Below are positions 45,356 through 53,660 of a stretch of DNA of 64,000 bases, piece after piece. Position 1 is the first letter of the stretch. Each line of letters begins with the position of its first letter. A program made the translations under genes and the position numbers. The stretch is from Hymenobacter roseosalivarius DSM 11622 (GTDB taxonomy: Bacteria > Bacteroidota > Bacteroidia > Cytophagales > Hymenobacteraceae). Under the pieces are notes generated by a model that ran no database searches, was not told the origin of the DNA, and was given only the letters and a program-made list of their open reading frames with translations. The stretch covers positions 1 to 64,000 of the forward strand of contig NZ_FWWW01000067.1 in NCBI RefSeq assembly GCF_900176135.1, written 5' to 3'.

Positions 45356-47239
45356 CTACTCCAGCCCGCAGGCACAAGTCGTCACTTCCCGCGTCACCAT
45401 GTAGTCGCTATCGGCTACCTGAATGTGTGTGGTGCATGGCATACAGGGGTCAAAGCTGCGGATGGCCCGTAGAATGTCGATGCCCTTGAATTTCTTGTCC
45501 GGGTTGTCCAGCTCTACGTTTTCCAGAATGGGCGTGTTGAGCACCGCTTCCTCGTAGGGTCCCGGCGTGCCCCAGGGCGTGTGCGGCGAGGCATTAAGGG
45601 TGGAAGGGGTGAGAATCTGGTAGTTGGAGATGGCGCCGTCGTCGATGATGAGGTGGTGGGTGAGGAAGCCGCGGCCGGCCCCCCAGAAGCCCACGCCGAT
45701 GTGCGTGCCTTTGGTGGGTATGGTGAACGGGGTGCTCATGCGGGTTTCGCCCTGGCGCAGGTAGTCCATGGCCATGTACCAGTTATCGAGCGCCACCAGG
45801 GCCGAGTACGGGATGCAGAAGGCCCGGGCGCGGTTGCGCTCGAAGGCGTTCCACACCTTTGGGATGTGCCATTCCAGCGTCGCGGCGGGCATATTGTGCT
45901 TGGGCACGTTTAGAATCATGCTGTGGCCGGTGGGGTTCACGAAGCGGCGCGATACCACCTTGTTGGCTTTGGCCGTGATGTAGAGGCGGGCGTAAGCCCC
46001 GGCTTCCACCGAGTTCCGGTCCCAGGTGGGGCAGGTGTCCCAGGTGTAGCGGTCGCGCCAGCTTTGCTTGCCGGGCTTGGCGATGGTTTCCTTGTTCCAA
46101 GGGTGGTTGGGGCTCAAGGGGCGGCCCTCCAGGTCTTCCTTGAAGCGGTGGCCGTCCCACTTTTCGTAGTAGGAGTGCTCCACAAATTCCTCCAGGCCCA
46201 CGTTGATTTGCTTGAGGCTGGTGGTGACTAATTCGCCGTCAATGAGCACGCCCGGTGTCGACCAGCGGGCGTTGCCCCAGGTGTCGCAGTTTTTGTAGGA
46301 AGCGTCGTAGTAGTCGGGGTGGTCCCACACGCCGGTTTCTATCATGGTGGCGGGGCGGGCGCCTACTTTGGCGTAGTCGGGGTTGCATTCGAGGAAGAAG
46401 TCGAACACGTCGTCCCAGAGCCCTACCACCTTCTGACCGTAGTCAAAGAACTTAATGAGGCGCTGGTAGACTTCGTTCAGCACCGTGATGTTGACCGTGA
46501 CCGAGAGTCCGCCCGGCACCACCGACTGCGGGTGCGGGTACTTGCCGCCAATCAGCACGTACGCTTCGCGGGCCACGCGGGTCATTTCCAGCGCCTCGAT
46601 GTAGAGCTTGCCGGTGAGCGGGTTGAGGTCGCGCATGATGTCAATCATGAGCTTGTAACCGTGGGCCGCGCTGTTATTAGCGGGCGTGGTTTTGGCGCGC
46701 TCCACAATCTCGGGATTGGTTTCGCTCACCAGCTGCTCCGAATAGTCGGGCCCGGAGAGCAGAAACAGGTGCAGCGGGTGGTCGTAGAGGTATTCCACGG
46801 CCAGCAGAATGTTGCGCATCACAATGGCCAGGGGCGGCGGCTTGATGTCGAGTGCCATTTCGATGGCCAGGGCCGACACCGTGGAGTGTACCCCGCCGCA
46901 CACCCCGCAGGCCCGGCTGCTGATGTAGGCCGCATCGAGCGGGCTGCGGCCCTTCAAAATGATTTCGTACCCCCGAAAGAGCGTCGCCATGGAGTTGCTG
47001 GAAATAACCTTCTTCTCCTTCAAATCGACCACGCTGTGAAACGCCAGCGCCCCGGCAATGCGGGTCACGGGGTCGTAATCGACGTTTTTCAGGAAGCCGT
47101 TCTTGCCCAGCAGATCCTTGAGCTTGTCCTCGTTCTTGCCCAGGTCTACCACGTTGTAGGAGTAGGGGTTGCTCACCCCTTCCTTGAGCGTGGCGTTGCC
47201 CTCGGCGTCGAACTCTATCGGCAGGTTTTTAAAACACAT
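45356..47239 (-). CDS. [NiFe]-hydrogenase large subunit
   Basis: 627-residue catalytic subunit. Proximal-to-N-terminus L1 motif SSRACGVCGGVHS has C111 and C114; L2 motif DPCMPCTTH at 597-605 supplies C599 and C602, together the four Ni/Fe ligands. After H605 a 22-residue tail ending TTCACGLE remains, the piece removed by the maturation protease. Length and the CGGVH and DPCMPC forms point to group 1 uptake enzymes of the high-affinity kind rather than H2-evolving groups. Fifth membrane-protein gene lies 12 bp upstream. Assignment as hydrogenase secure; subgroup (1l suggested by host and layout) needs a tree. Confidence 0.93.
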   Translation of the reverse strand: MCFKNLPIEFDAEGNATLKEGVSNPYSYNVVDLGKNEDKLKDLLGKNGFLKNVDYDPVTRIAGALAFHSVVDLKEKKVISSNSMATLFRGYEIILKGRSPLDAAYISSRACGVCGGVHSTVSALAIEMALDIKPPPLAIVMRNILLAVEYLYDHPLHLFLLSGPDYSEQLVSETNPEIVERAKTTPANNSAAHGYKLMIDIMRDLNPLTGKLYIEALEMTRVAREAYVLIGGKYPHPQSVVPGGLSVTVNITVLNEVYQRLIKFFDYGQKVVGLWDDVFDFFLECNPDYAKVGARPATMIETGVWDHPDYYDASYKNCDTWGNARWSTPGVLIDGELVTTSLKQINVGLEEFVEHSYYEKWDGHRFKEDLEGRPLSPNHPWNKETIAKPGKQSWRDRYTWDTCPTWDRNSVEAGAYARLYITAKANKVVSRRFVNPTGHSMILNVPKHNMPAATLEWHIPKVWNAFERNRARAFCIPYSALVALDNWYMAMDYLRQGETRMSTPFTIPTKGTHIGVGFWGAGRGFLTHHLIIDDGAISNYQILTPSTLNASPHTPWGTPGPYEEAVLNTPILENVELDNPDKKFKGIDILRAIRSFDPCMPCTTHIQVADSDYMVTREVTTCACGLE

Positions 47240-47251
47240 ACGGGGGTAGGA

Positions 47252-47521
47252 TTATAGTTTCAGGACGCCGGCAATGGCTACCAGGTGAGAATTGACCGAA
47301 GACAGCCCGCCGTGCAGCTGGCCCAGCGTGCCGTTGATGGTCGTGAGCTTGCCCGCCAGCGGGGCGGTATCGTTGGCTACCTGCTGCAGGCCGCCGGCCA
47401 GCGCCTGGAGGTGCGCCGCGCCCCGGAACAGATAGATGATGACGCCGACCAGGTACACCACCAGCACCAGCACCACGAGGGCCACCACCACGAGGGTTGC
47501 GAGGAAAAGATAGTCGCCCAT
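47252..47521 (-). CDS. Small single-span membrane protein 5 of hydrogenase operon
   Basis: 89 residues. N-terminal span about 5-32 (LFLATLVVVALVVLVLVVYLVGVIIYLF), then an amphipathic helix with repeating Leu/Val spacing (LAGGLQQVANDTAPLAGKLTTINGTLGQLHGGLSSVNSHLVAIAGVL). Similar in layout to the four preceding genes and to DUF948-type anchors. No catalytic residues. Gap of 1 bp to the next upstream gene, 12 bp to the large subunit. Confidence 0.75.
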   Translation of the reverse strand: MGDYLFLATLVVVALVVLVLVVYLVGVIIYLFRGAAHLQALAGGLQQVANDTAPLAGKLTTINGTLGQLHGGLSSVNSHLVAIAGVLKL

Positions 47522-47522
47522 G

Positions 47523-47816
47523 TCAGTTGAATTTAGTGGCCCGGCCGGCTAGCGTGACTTTAATGGTTTCGGCGTTGGCATTGATGCTGCCGGCGCTGCC
47601 CAGGATGTCGGTGGCAACGCTGATGGTGCTGTCCAGGGCCGTGATGTGGCCGGTGTTGCCAGCGATGCCCAGCCCGGCCTCTTTCATCTCACGCAGGTAG
47701 CGCTCGATGCTCATGGCGGCCAGCAGCGTTTTGTGCAGCAGGCGAATGATGAAAGGCAGCAGCAGCACGGCCACGGCCAGCACCACTATCCAGAGAACGT
47801 AAACAACAGAAGGCAT
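47523..47816 (-). CDS. Small single-span membrane protein 4 of hydrogenase operon
   Basis: 97 residues from the ATG at 47816; the frame is open upstream but overlaps the previous gene. Span about 4-27 (VVYVLWIVVLAVAVLLLPFIIRLL), then a helical tail (SIERYLREMKEAGLGIAGNTGHITALDSTISVATDILG). Packed between like genes with 1-2 bp spacers. Confidence 0.75.
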   Translation of the reverse strand: MPSVVYVLWIVVLAVAVLLLPFIIRLLHKTLLAAMSIERYLREMKEAGLGIAGNTGHITALDSTISVATDILGSAGSINANAETIKVTLAGRATKFN

Positions 47817-47818
47817 GG

Positions 47819-48112
47819 CTATACGTTTTTTTGTTGCAGCGCATTTTGAATAGTCCCTTCCAGGTTGGTGTTCACCACCTTCAGCCCGGCCCCGATATTG
47901 GTCAGGGTCGTGTTCAGCCTGGTTACCTGCACCGGCAGGTGGCCGGTTTCGGTTTCGATGGCCCGCAAGCCCATACGCAGCTTGCCCAGAAAGCTCACGC
48001 CCGTGCCGCCGATGTCCACCAGCAGCCGGTGAATACCAGCCACAAAATATAGCAGCGCGCCCACGAAGAGCAGCACCAGCAACACAGTCAGAACCATCAG
48101 CAAGGTGTACAT
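47819..48112 (-). CDS. Small single-span membrane protein 3 of hydrogenase operon
   Basis: 97 residues. Span about 3-26 (TLLMVLTVLLVLLFVGALLYFVAG), then an amphipathic segment (RAIETETGHLPVQVTRLNTTLTNIGAGLKVVNTNLEGTIQNAL) with T/N-L-x-x-(I/V) periodicity resembling gene 5. No recognised family. Confidence 0.75.
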   Translation of the reverse strand: MYTLLMVLTVLLVLLFVGALLYFVAGIHRLLVDIGGTGVSFLGKLRMGLRAIETETGHLPVQVTRLNTTLTNIGAGLKVVNTNLEGTIQNALQQKNV

Positions 48113-48114
48113 AA

Positions 48115-48450
48115 TCAGGCGAATTTACGGTGTTCAAAAACGCAGGCCGGACAGCCGGGGCAGCCGGCGGCGTGCTGCTCAATGGCTTTCGTGCCGCCAA
48201 TAATCTTGACTGCGGTGGCGTAAATCTGGTCCACCACTTGGTTGGTCACGGTCAGGTAGATGGGTATCTGGATGGTGTTGTTGGCCACCAGCTTGCCCTC
48301 GGTCCAGATTTGCTGCACGCCACCGAGAATTTTCCGGGCAGTGTTGCGAATCATGATGAGCAAGAAGGCTACTACAAGGGTCACCACCAGGCCCAGGACC
48401 AGGGAAATTATCCAGACGCGGGTCAGGGCTTCGGTGCTTACCGTTTCCAT
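48115..48450 (-). CDS. Small membrane protein 2 of hydrogenase operon, with CPGCPAC tail
   Basis: 111 residues. Span about 13-36 (WIISLVLGLVVTLVVAFLLIMI), soluble helix, then a C-terminal HAAGCPGCPACVFEH with three closely spaced cysteines, a possible metal or Fe-S contact and the only such motif among the five small proteins. Start overlaps the end of gene 1 by 13 bp. Confidence 0.75.
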   Translation of the reverse strand: METVSTEALTRVWIISLVLGLVVTLVVAFLLIMIRNTARKILGGVQQIWTEGKLVANNTIQIPIYLTVTNQVVDQIYATAVKIIGGTKAIEQHAAGCPGCPACVFEHRKFA

Positions 48451-48749
48451 TCGGGTTGATTTTTAGGTTCGGTTTCGACTAGGGCCTGCGCCACCGCGCC
48501 GGCGTTTTCTTCAATTTTGTCGGCTTCCTGCAGAATGTCGATGGCGGTGTGGTTGGTGTCCTGCAGGCCCCAGATGCTCATCGTGTTTTCCTTGATGGTT
48601 GTCACGATACCCAGCGCGGCCGTGGCCAGATTGAGAATGCGCCGGGCTGCCACCCAAATCAGGATAAGCAGCGTGGCCGCAATGAGCACCACGGCCCCGA
48701 CCAACGCCAGCGCTATGTAAAACTCGCGGTAGTAGGCGGCGTCGTTCAT
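48438..48749 (-). CDS. Small single-span membrane protein 1 of hydrogenase operon
   Basis: 103 residues. Span about 12-34 (ALALVGAVVLIAATLLILIWVAA) followed by a cytoplasmic or periplasmic helix (RRILNLATAALGIVTTIKENTMSIWGLQDTNHTAIDILQEADKIEENAGAVAQAL). One base separates it from the small-subunit stop, so translation is surely coupled. No named family. Confidence 0.75.
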   Translation of the reverse strand: MNDAAYYREFYIALALVGAVVLIAATLLILIWVAARRILNLATAALGIVTTIKENTMSIWGLQDTNHTAIDILQEADKIEENAGAVAQALVETEPKNQPEWKR

Positions 48750-48750
48750 C

Positions 48751-50040
48751 TTATTGCTGCGTTAATTCCTTGGTGGCATCTGCGTGCGGGCCCGTGCTAT
48801 CCGGTTGGAAGCCCGGCGGGGTACTCTTGTCGTTGGGCCGGCGGGCGCCGGCCTGCTCGTTGGCCCCACCCCAGCCGGTGCCGATGAAGGCTGGTTTGCT
48901 TTCGGGCCGGGAGCCGGGCCGCACGCTGCCACGGAACTGCATGGCGCTGTAGAAGTAGTGCGCGACCTTTTGCAGGGCGCTCGGCTCCGCTACGTGGCCC
49001 CAGCCCGAAGTGACGTGGCCCTGCTTGTTCCATTGGTTGCTGCGGTTGCCGTACATCATGGAGAAGCGGCGCAGGTTGCGGATAAAGTAGCCGGTAGTTT
49101 TCGAGGTCGTCGACGACACCACGGTGCCCGGCGGCTTGGTGTAGAAGGGCGAGAAGTTGTCAGGAAAGCCCGGCATGGTGCAGCCGATGCAGGGCGCGCC
49201 CACGTTCATGCAGCCGCCCACGTGGTTGATGGCCCCGCGCTTGTTGATGTTGCACTGCACTACCGGCCCCCAGCAGCCGATTTCGACCAAACACTGCTTG
49301 TCGCCGAATTCTTTGGCGAAAATGCCTTCCTCATAAAAGCCCCCCCGCGTGCAGGTCTGGTGCACGGTGTCGGTGAAGAGCCAGGCCGGGCGGCCCAGGC
49401 TATCGAACTCGGGCAGCGGACCGATGCCCTGCAAGAACATCAGCACGGCCGCCACCGTCTCGGTGAAGTTGTCGCCCTGCGGCGCGCAGCCGGGGATGTT
49501 CACCACCGACAAGCCCAGCGTGCTGCGGTAGTCCGCGCCCAGAAAATCCATCAGGCCCATGGAGCCAGTGACGTTGCCCGCCGCGGCCGGAATGCCGCCC
49601 CAGGTGGCGCAGGTGCCAATGGCGATAACGGCCGCCGCGTGCGGGGCCATCAGCTGCAGGATGTCGGCGGTGGGGAAGGGCTGCATGTCGCCATCCACCT
49701 CGTGCCGGCCCAGCGCCACCCAGTAGCCGCCGTTTTCGTCGTTTTTGCGCTCGTCGGCAATCGAGCCCTCGTACACCACCACGAACTGCTTGCCCAGGGT
49801 CCCATTCATAGCCTGATGGAAAGGCTCCATGAACTCATCGCCCGCTTCTACTGACAGCACCGGGTGGTGCAGCACGATTTTGGGCAGGCCCGGCATGTTG
49901 CCCGTGAGCAGGCCTTCAACGGAGGGCGCGGTAGCTCCCACGGTCGAAACGGAGCAGCCGTCGCAGCTCATGCCGGCCAGCCAGAATACGTGGATCTCGT
50001 CGAGGGCGTCGGCTACTACAGCAGGTTGGGAAGTGGCCAT
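48751..50040 (-). CDS. [NiFe]-hydrogenase small subunit (no Tat signal)
   Basis: 429 residues; carries the Fe-S relay. Ligand candidates: proximal C26-x2-C29 (MSCDGCSV), C144 (GTCATWGG), C185 (PGCAPQGDN); distal H227, C230, C250, C256; medial C263, C277, C284, C287 (GGCMNVGAPCIGCTMPGF). Four medial cysteines suggest [4Fe-4S] rather than [3Fe-4S]. The N-terminus (MATSQPAVVADALDEIHVFW) lacks a twin-arginine signal, and no C-terminal anchor is present, so the enzyme is cytoplasmic and must attach to the membrane by partners. A 130-residue C-terminal extension is Pro/Ser/Gly-rich. First gene of the operon. Confidence 0.93.
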   Translation of the reverse strand: MATSQPAVVADALDEIHVFWLAGMSCDGCSVSTVGATAPSVEGLLTGNMPGLPKIVLHHPVLSVEAGDEFMEPFHQAMNGTLGKQFVVVYEGSIADERKNDENGGYWVALGRHEVDGDMQPFPTADILQLMAPHAAAVIAIGTCATWGGIPAAAGNVTGSMGLMDFLGADYRSTLGLSVVNIPGCAPQGDNFTETVAAVLMFLQGIGPLPEFDSLGRPAWLFTDTVHQTCTRGGFYEEGIFAKEFGDKQCLVEIGCWGPVVQCNINKRGAINHVGGCMNVGAPCIGCTMPGFPDNFSPFYTKPPGTVVSSTTSKTTGYFIRNLRRFSMMYGNRSNQWNKQGHVTSGWGHVAEPSALQKVAHYFYSAMQFRGSVRPGSRPESKPAFIGTGWGGANEQAGARRPNDKSTPPGFQPDSTGPHADATKELTQQ

Positions 50041-50100
50041 GGCGACTGGATTTATTTACATAAAGCTAGAATTATTACCTTGTCGAACAACTTTTCATTA

Positions 50101-50116
50101 TAGAAAACATTTTCTA
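50101..50116. promoter_or_regulatory. Candidate TetR operator between hydrogenase and hyp operons
   Basis: TAGAAAACATTTTCTA: perfect 7-bp arms with a 2-bp centre, 61 bp upstream of the small-subunit start and 200 bp upstream of the TetR gene. Size and symmetry suit a TetR-family dimer. The rest of 50041-50315 is AT-rich and holds no gene; a second weak dyad TTGTCGAACAA is at 50080-50090. Confidence 0.5.
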
Positions 50117-50315
50117 ATTTGGGTTGGTGTATAGCCCTGAAAGAGAGCTGATTCATCGGTGCGTTGAAGGCAGCCGGGTGCAAAAAGAACCTCATGCGTG
50201 TCGTGGCAATTATTCAAATTCAACCGCCCGCCTGAACCTACTCGCGTATTGATTTTCGTTACCTTCCCCTCTTGCTTATCCGCCACCGTTAGCCCCCGAA
50301 AAAGCCCCCCAGCCG

Positions 50316-50945
50316 ATGAAACACACCAAGGCGCACCTGCTGGATAACGCTCTGCAGCTGTTCAATAAAAACGGCTTCGTGAACGTGCGCCTGCAACATA
50401 TTGCCGACGCGGGCTGCGTGAGCGTGGGGCACCTGGCTTATCATTTCATGGACAAGAAGTGCATGGTGGAGGCGCTGTACGAGCAGCTGAGGCAGGCCCA
50501 GGAAGTGTCGCTGTACGAATTTCGGATGGCGCACCTGTTCGAGGACATCGACCGGCAGCTGCGCGCTATTTTTCACTGCCAGCAACAGTACCTGTTTTTT
50601 TACCTCGATACCCTGGAAGTGCTGCGGGCTTATCCGTGCATCAAAAAAAAGCACCAGCAGCACATCGCCTGGCAGGTGGAGCAGATTGAGTGGATGTTTC
50701 AGTTTAACACGGACCGCAACACGTTCCAACTGCCCTCCCGGCAGGGCCAGTACGTGCAGCTGGCGTGGCTGTTCTGGATGACGATGGACAACTGGGTGTA
50801 CGCCCGCAAAATCAGAGGGCAGGACCACCTGAGCGAGGACGATTTCGTGGCGGATCTGTGGTCGCTGATGGCTCCTTACCTGACCCCGGAGGCGCAGCAG
50901 GAGCTAAAGATGCTGTCGGCCAATTCCAATCTGCGGCTTTACTAA
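50316..50945 (+). CDS. TetR/AcrR-family transcriptional regulator
   Basis: 209 residues. N-terminal helix-turn-helix (about 3-50): AHLLDNALQLFNKNGFVNVRLQHIADAGCVSVGHLAYHFMDKKCMVEALYEQL, typical TetR. The C-terminal ligand domain is helical and rich in Tyr, Phe and Trp. First gene of the plus-strand operon with hypF (10-bp gap) and divergent from the hydrogenase subunits, so it probably controls both; the signal is unknown. Confidence 0.85.
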   Translation: MKHTKAHLLDNALQLFNKNGFVNVRLQHIADAGCVSVGHLAYHFMDKKCMVEALYEQLRQAQEVSLYEFRMAHLFEDIDRQLRAIFHCQQQYLFFYLDTLEVLRAYPCIKKKHQQHIAWQVEQIEWMFQFNTDRNTFQLPSRQGQYVQLAWLFWMTMDNWVYARKIRGQDHLSEDDFVADLWSLMAPYLTPEAQQELKMLSANSNLRLY

Positions 50946-50955
50946 CTCGGCTGTC

Positions 50956-53265
50956 TTGAAAAAGCTTCCCACCTGGCACATCCATATACAAGGGCTGGTG
51001 CAGGGCGTGGGATTTCGCCCGTATGTCTACCAGCTGGCCCGCCGGGCGGGGTTATGCGGCTGGGTAAATAATACGGATGATGGGGTGCACGTCGAATTCA
51101 ATGCTGATCCGGCGGCGGCTACCCGTTTCTACGAAGCCGTCGTAGCCGGTGCCCCGGCCCTGGCACGTATCACCGCCCACCGTTTGGCGGCGGCGGCGGC
51201 CGCAGGATATGACGACTTTCGCATCCTAGCCAGTGAGAGCGGCGGGAACCCGGTTTTGCTGGTTTCGCCCGATCTAGCAGTGTGCGCGGCCTGCCTTGAG
51301 GAAGTACACGACCCCAGAAATCGTCGGTATGGGTACGCGTTTACCACCTGTACGCAGTGCGGGCCGCGCTATTCCATTATCCGGCAGCTGCCCTACGACC
51401 GGGAGAATACGACCATGGCCCCTTTCGTCATGTGTCCGGCCTGCACGGCCGAGTACCACGATCCCTTGAACCGGCGGCATTTCTCCCAAACCAACTCCTG
51501 CCCGCGGTGCCCGGTCAGGATGACGTTGTTTGACAACCGGGAGCAGCTGATTGAGGCCGACCAGGCAAGCATTATTACCCGGATTTGTGCGCTGTGGACC
51601 GCAGGAAAAATAGTGGCCCTCAAAGGCATCGGCGGCTACCTGCTGACCTGTGACGCGGCCAATCCGGCGGCCATTCAAGAGCTGCGGCGGCGGAAGCACC
51701 GGCCGCGCAAGCCTTTGGCCCTCCTGTTTCCCAGCGTAGCGCGGCTGCAAAGGGAGGCCACGGTCGGCGAGGCCGAGCTGCGGGAATTGCGAAGCGTAGC
51801 TGCTTCCATTGTGCTGGTAGCCTTGCTGGCGCCGGCCCAAAGCCGCTTGGCTCTTCCGGAAATTGCCCCCCGGCTGTCAACAATTGGGGTGATGCTGCCC
51901 TACACGCCATTGTTTGAGCTGCTGCTCCAGGCGTTCAACGAGCCCATCGTGGCTACCAGCGCCAACGCCAGTAGCGCGCCCATCGTGTACCAGGATGCGG
52001 ATGCGGCAGCCTGGCGGGAGCTGAGTGCCCTGGCCGACTACGTGCTGACGCACAACCGGGAAATTCTGGTGCCCCAGGACGACAGCGTGGTCAGTTTCAG
52101 TGTGCACGCCCGGCAGCGCATAGTGCTCCGGCGCGCCCGCGGGCTGGCACCTTTGCTCGACAGCCGGCCCGCATTTGCCCCCCAGACCACGGTTTTGGCC
52201 ACCGGCGCCCTACTCAAGAGCAGCTTCACGCTGCTGCACCACGCAAACACCTACGTCAGCCAAAGCCTGGGCAACACGGATAACTACGACGCCCAACAGG
52301 TGTACGCGGCATCCCTGCGGCATTTGCTGGCCTTGTTTCAGGCCCGGCCGGCCGTGGTGCTGACCGACCAGCACCCCGACTACTTCACCACTCACCTGGG
52401 CCAGCAGCTGGCGCGGGAGTTCGGCAGTCAGCTGGTCCGTATTCAGCACCACGAAGCGCATTTCGCGGCGGTGCTGGGCGAGCATGACTTACTGGCTGCC
52501 GCCGAACCCATTCTGGGGGTAGTTTGGGACGGCACCGGCCTGGGTTCCGATGGACAGATGTGGGGCGGGGAATTCTTCGTCTACCAGCACCGGCAGTTCT
52601 CACGGGGGCAGCACTTCAGCTATTTCGACCTTTTTCTGGGCGACAAGATGGCCATTGAGCCCCGGCTCGCCGCCTTTTCACTGGGCCATCAGCTGGATGA
52701 CGCGGCGGCGCTTCTTCGGCCGAAATTCTCCGCTGCCGAGTGGCGCAACTACGGCCGGATCAGCGGGAAAAAAAGTATTCAGACCAGCAGCGTGGGCCGG
52801 CTGTTCGATGCCGTGGCTTCCCTGCTGGGCTTGCTGGATAAAGCCAGCTTCGAGGGCGAGGCCGCCATGCTGCTGGAAGAGCAGGCGCTCAGCTATTTCA
52901 AGGACAGCTCGACTATTCCCCTAAGCTGGCTGGAGCAGCAGGCCCCGGCAGCTTTTTCTTCCCAATCTCTGATGGCGGCGGTTGTAACCCGGATTGCGGC
53001 CGGGACGGAGAAAGCAGCCATAGCCGCCTGGTTTCACGTGCGGCTGGTAGTGGCCATCCGGCAGGCCGCCGCGATTCACCAGTGTCATACGGTATGCTGT
53101 GGCGGCGGGGTGTTTCAAAACGGCTTGCTGGTTGACCTGGCAGTGAAAATTCTGGGGGAGCGGCACCGCTTGTATTTCAACCAGAGTTTGCCCCCCAACG
53201 ATGAGAATATTTCATTTGGGCAGCTGCAATGGTTCGCCCGCACGGCAACCGCGGCGGCTCCCTAA
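50956..53265 (+). CDS. hypF: Carbamoyltransferase HypF
   Basis: 769 residues. Makes the thiocarbamate on HypE from carbamoyl phosphate, source of the CN ligands. Domains: acylphosphatase (about 6-95, GLVQGVGFRPYVYQLARR), two zinc fingers (CAAC...CTQC and CPAC...CPRC, about 110-190), YrdC-like (about 205-390, KGIGGYLLTCDA, LRRRKHRPRKPLALL) and Kae1-like with HHEAH (about 495). Starts with TTG at 50956 as there is no suitable ATG. Confidence 0.95.
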   Translation: MKKLPTWHIHIQGLVQGVGFRPYVYQLARRAGLCGWVNNTDDGVHVEFNADPAAATRFYEAVVAGAPALARITAHRLAAAAAAGYDDFRILASESGGNPVLLVSPDLAVCAACLEEVHDPRNRRYGYAFTTCTQCGPRYSIIRQLPYDRENTTMAPFVMCPACTAEYHDPLNRRHFSQTNSCPRCPVRMTLFDNREQLIEADQASIITRICALWTAGKIVALKGIGGYLLTCDAANPAAIQELRRRKHRPRKPLALLFPSVARLQREATVGEAELRELRSVAASIVLVALLAPAQSRLALPEIAPRLSTIGVMLPYTPLFELLLQAFNEPIVATSANASSAPIVYQDADAAAWRELSALADYVLTHNREILVPQDDSVVSFSVHARQRIVLRRARGLAPLLDSRPAFAPQTTVLATGALLKSSFTLLHHANTYVSQSLGNTDNYDAQQVYAASLRHLLALFQARPAVVLTDQHPDYFTTHLGQQLAREFGSQLVRIQHHEAHFAAVLGEHDLLAAAEPILGVVWDGTGLGSDGQMWGGEFFVYQHRQFSRGQHFSYFDLFLGDKMAIEPRLAAFSLGHQLDDAAALLRPKFSAAEWRNYGRISGKKSIQTSSVGRLFDAVASLLGLLDKASFEGEAAMLLEEQALSYFKDSSTIPLSWLEQQAPAAFSSQSLMAAVVTRIAAGTEKAAIAAWFHVRLVVAIRQAAAIHQCHTVCCGGGVFQNGLLVDLAVKILGERHRLYFNQSLPPNDENISFGQLQWFARTATAAAP

Positions 53266-53336
53266 AATTGCGTATGTTTAGTACGAGGCTGCGGTAAAAG
53301 CCCGCCGGTTTTTATTCGTTTTAATTCCCGAAGACC

Positions 53337-53660
53337 ATGTGCTTAGCCATTCCCGGAAGAATTAAATCCATTGAAGCGCCGCGCACGGGGCACATGCGCA
53401 TGGGCCGGGTCGAGATGGGGGGCATCGTGAAGGAAATCAACCTGCAATTGGTGCCCGAAGCCCAAGAAAACGACTACGTGCTGGTGCACGTGGGGGTGGC
53501 CATCAGCGTGGTGGATGAGGCGGAAGCCGCCCGCGCTCTGGAATTTTTGCAGCAGATGAACGAGCTCGACGAGCTCTACAACTCACCCGAGGAAGGCGCG
53601 AAGCCCACCGAAGAAACCACGCGCCAGGCCGACGCCATCATCAACCGCATGATGTCATGA
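53337..53660 (+). CDS. hypC: Hydrogenase assembly chaperone HypC
   Basis: 107 residues. MCLAIPGRI start with the functional Cys2, then VGVAISVVDEAEAARALEFL. It carries an extra acidic/Thr tail of about 25 residues compared with a typical HypC. Its stop overlaps the hypD start (ATGA). Shuttles the Fe(CN)2CO unit with HypD to the large subunit. Confidence 0.95.
   Translation: MCLAIPGRIKSIEAPRTGHMRMGRVEMGGIVKEINLQLVPEAQENDYVLVHVGVAISVVDEAEAARALEFLQQMNELDELYNSPEEGAKPTEETTRQADAIINRMMS

Noticed and set aside
46319..47257. A 312-codon plus-strand frame opposite the hydrogenase large subunit
   Set aside because: Antisense shadow with biased composition; no start context or homology signature.
48784..49854. 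A 356-codon plus-strand frame opposite the hydrogenase small subunit
   Set aside because: His/Ala/Gly-rich translation without family features; antisense shadow of a conserved gene.
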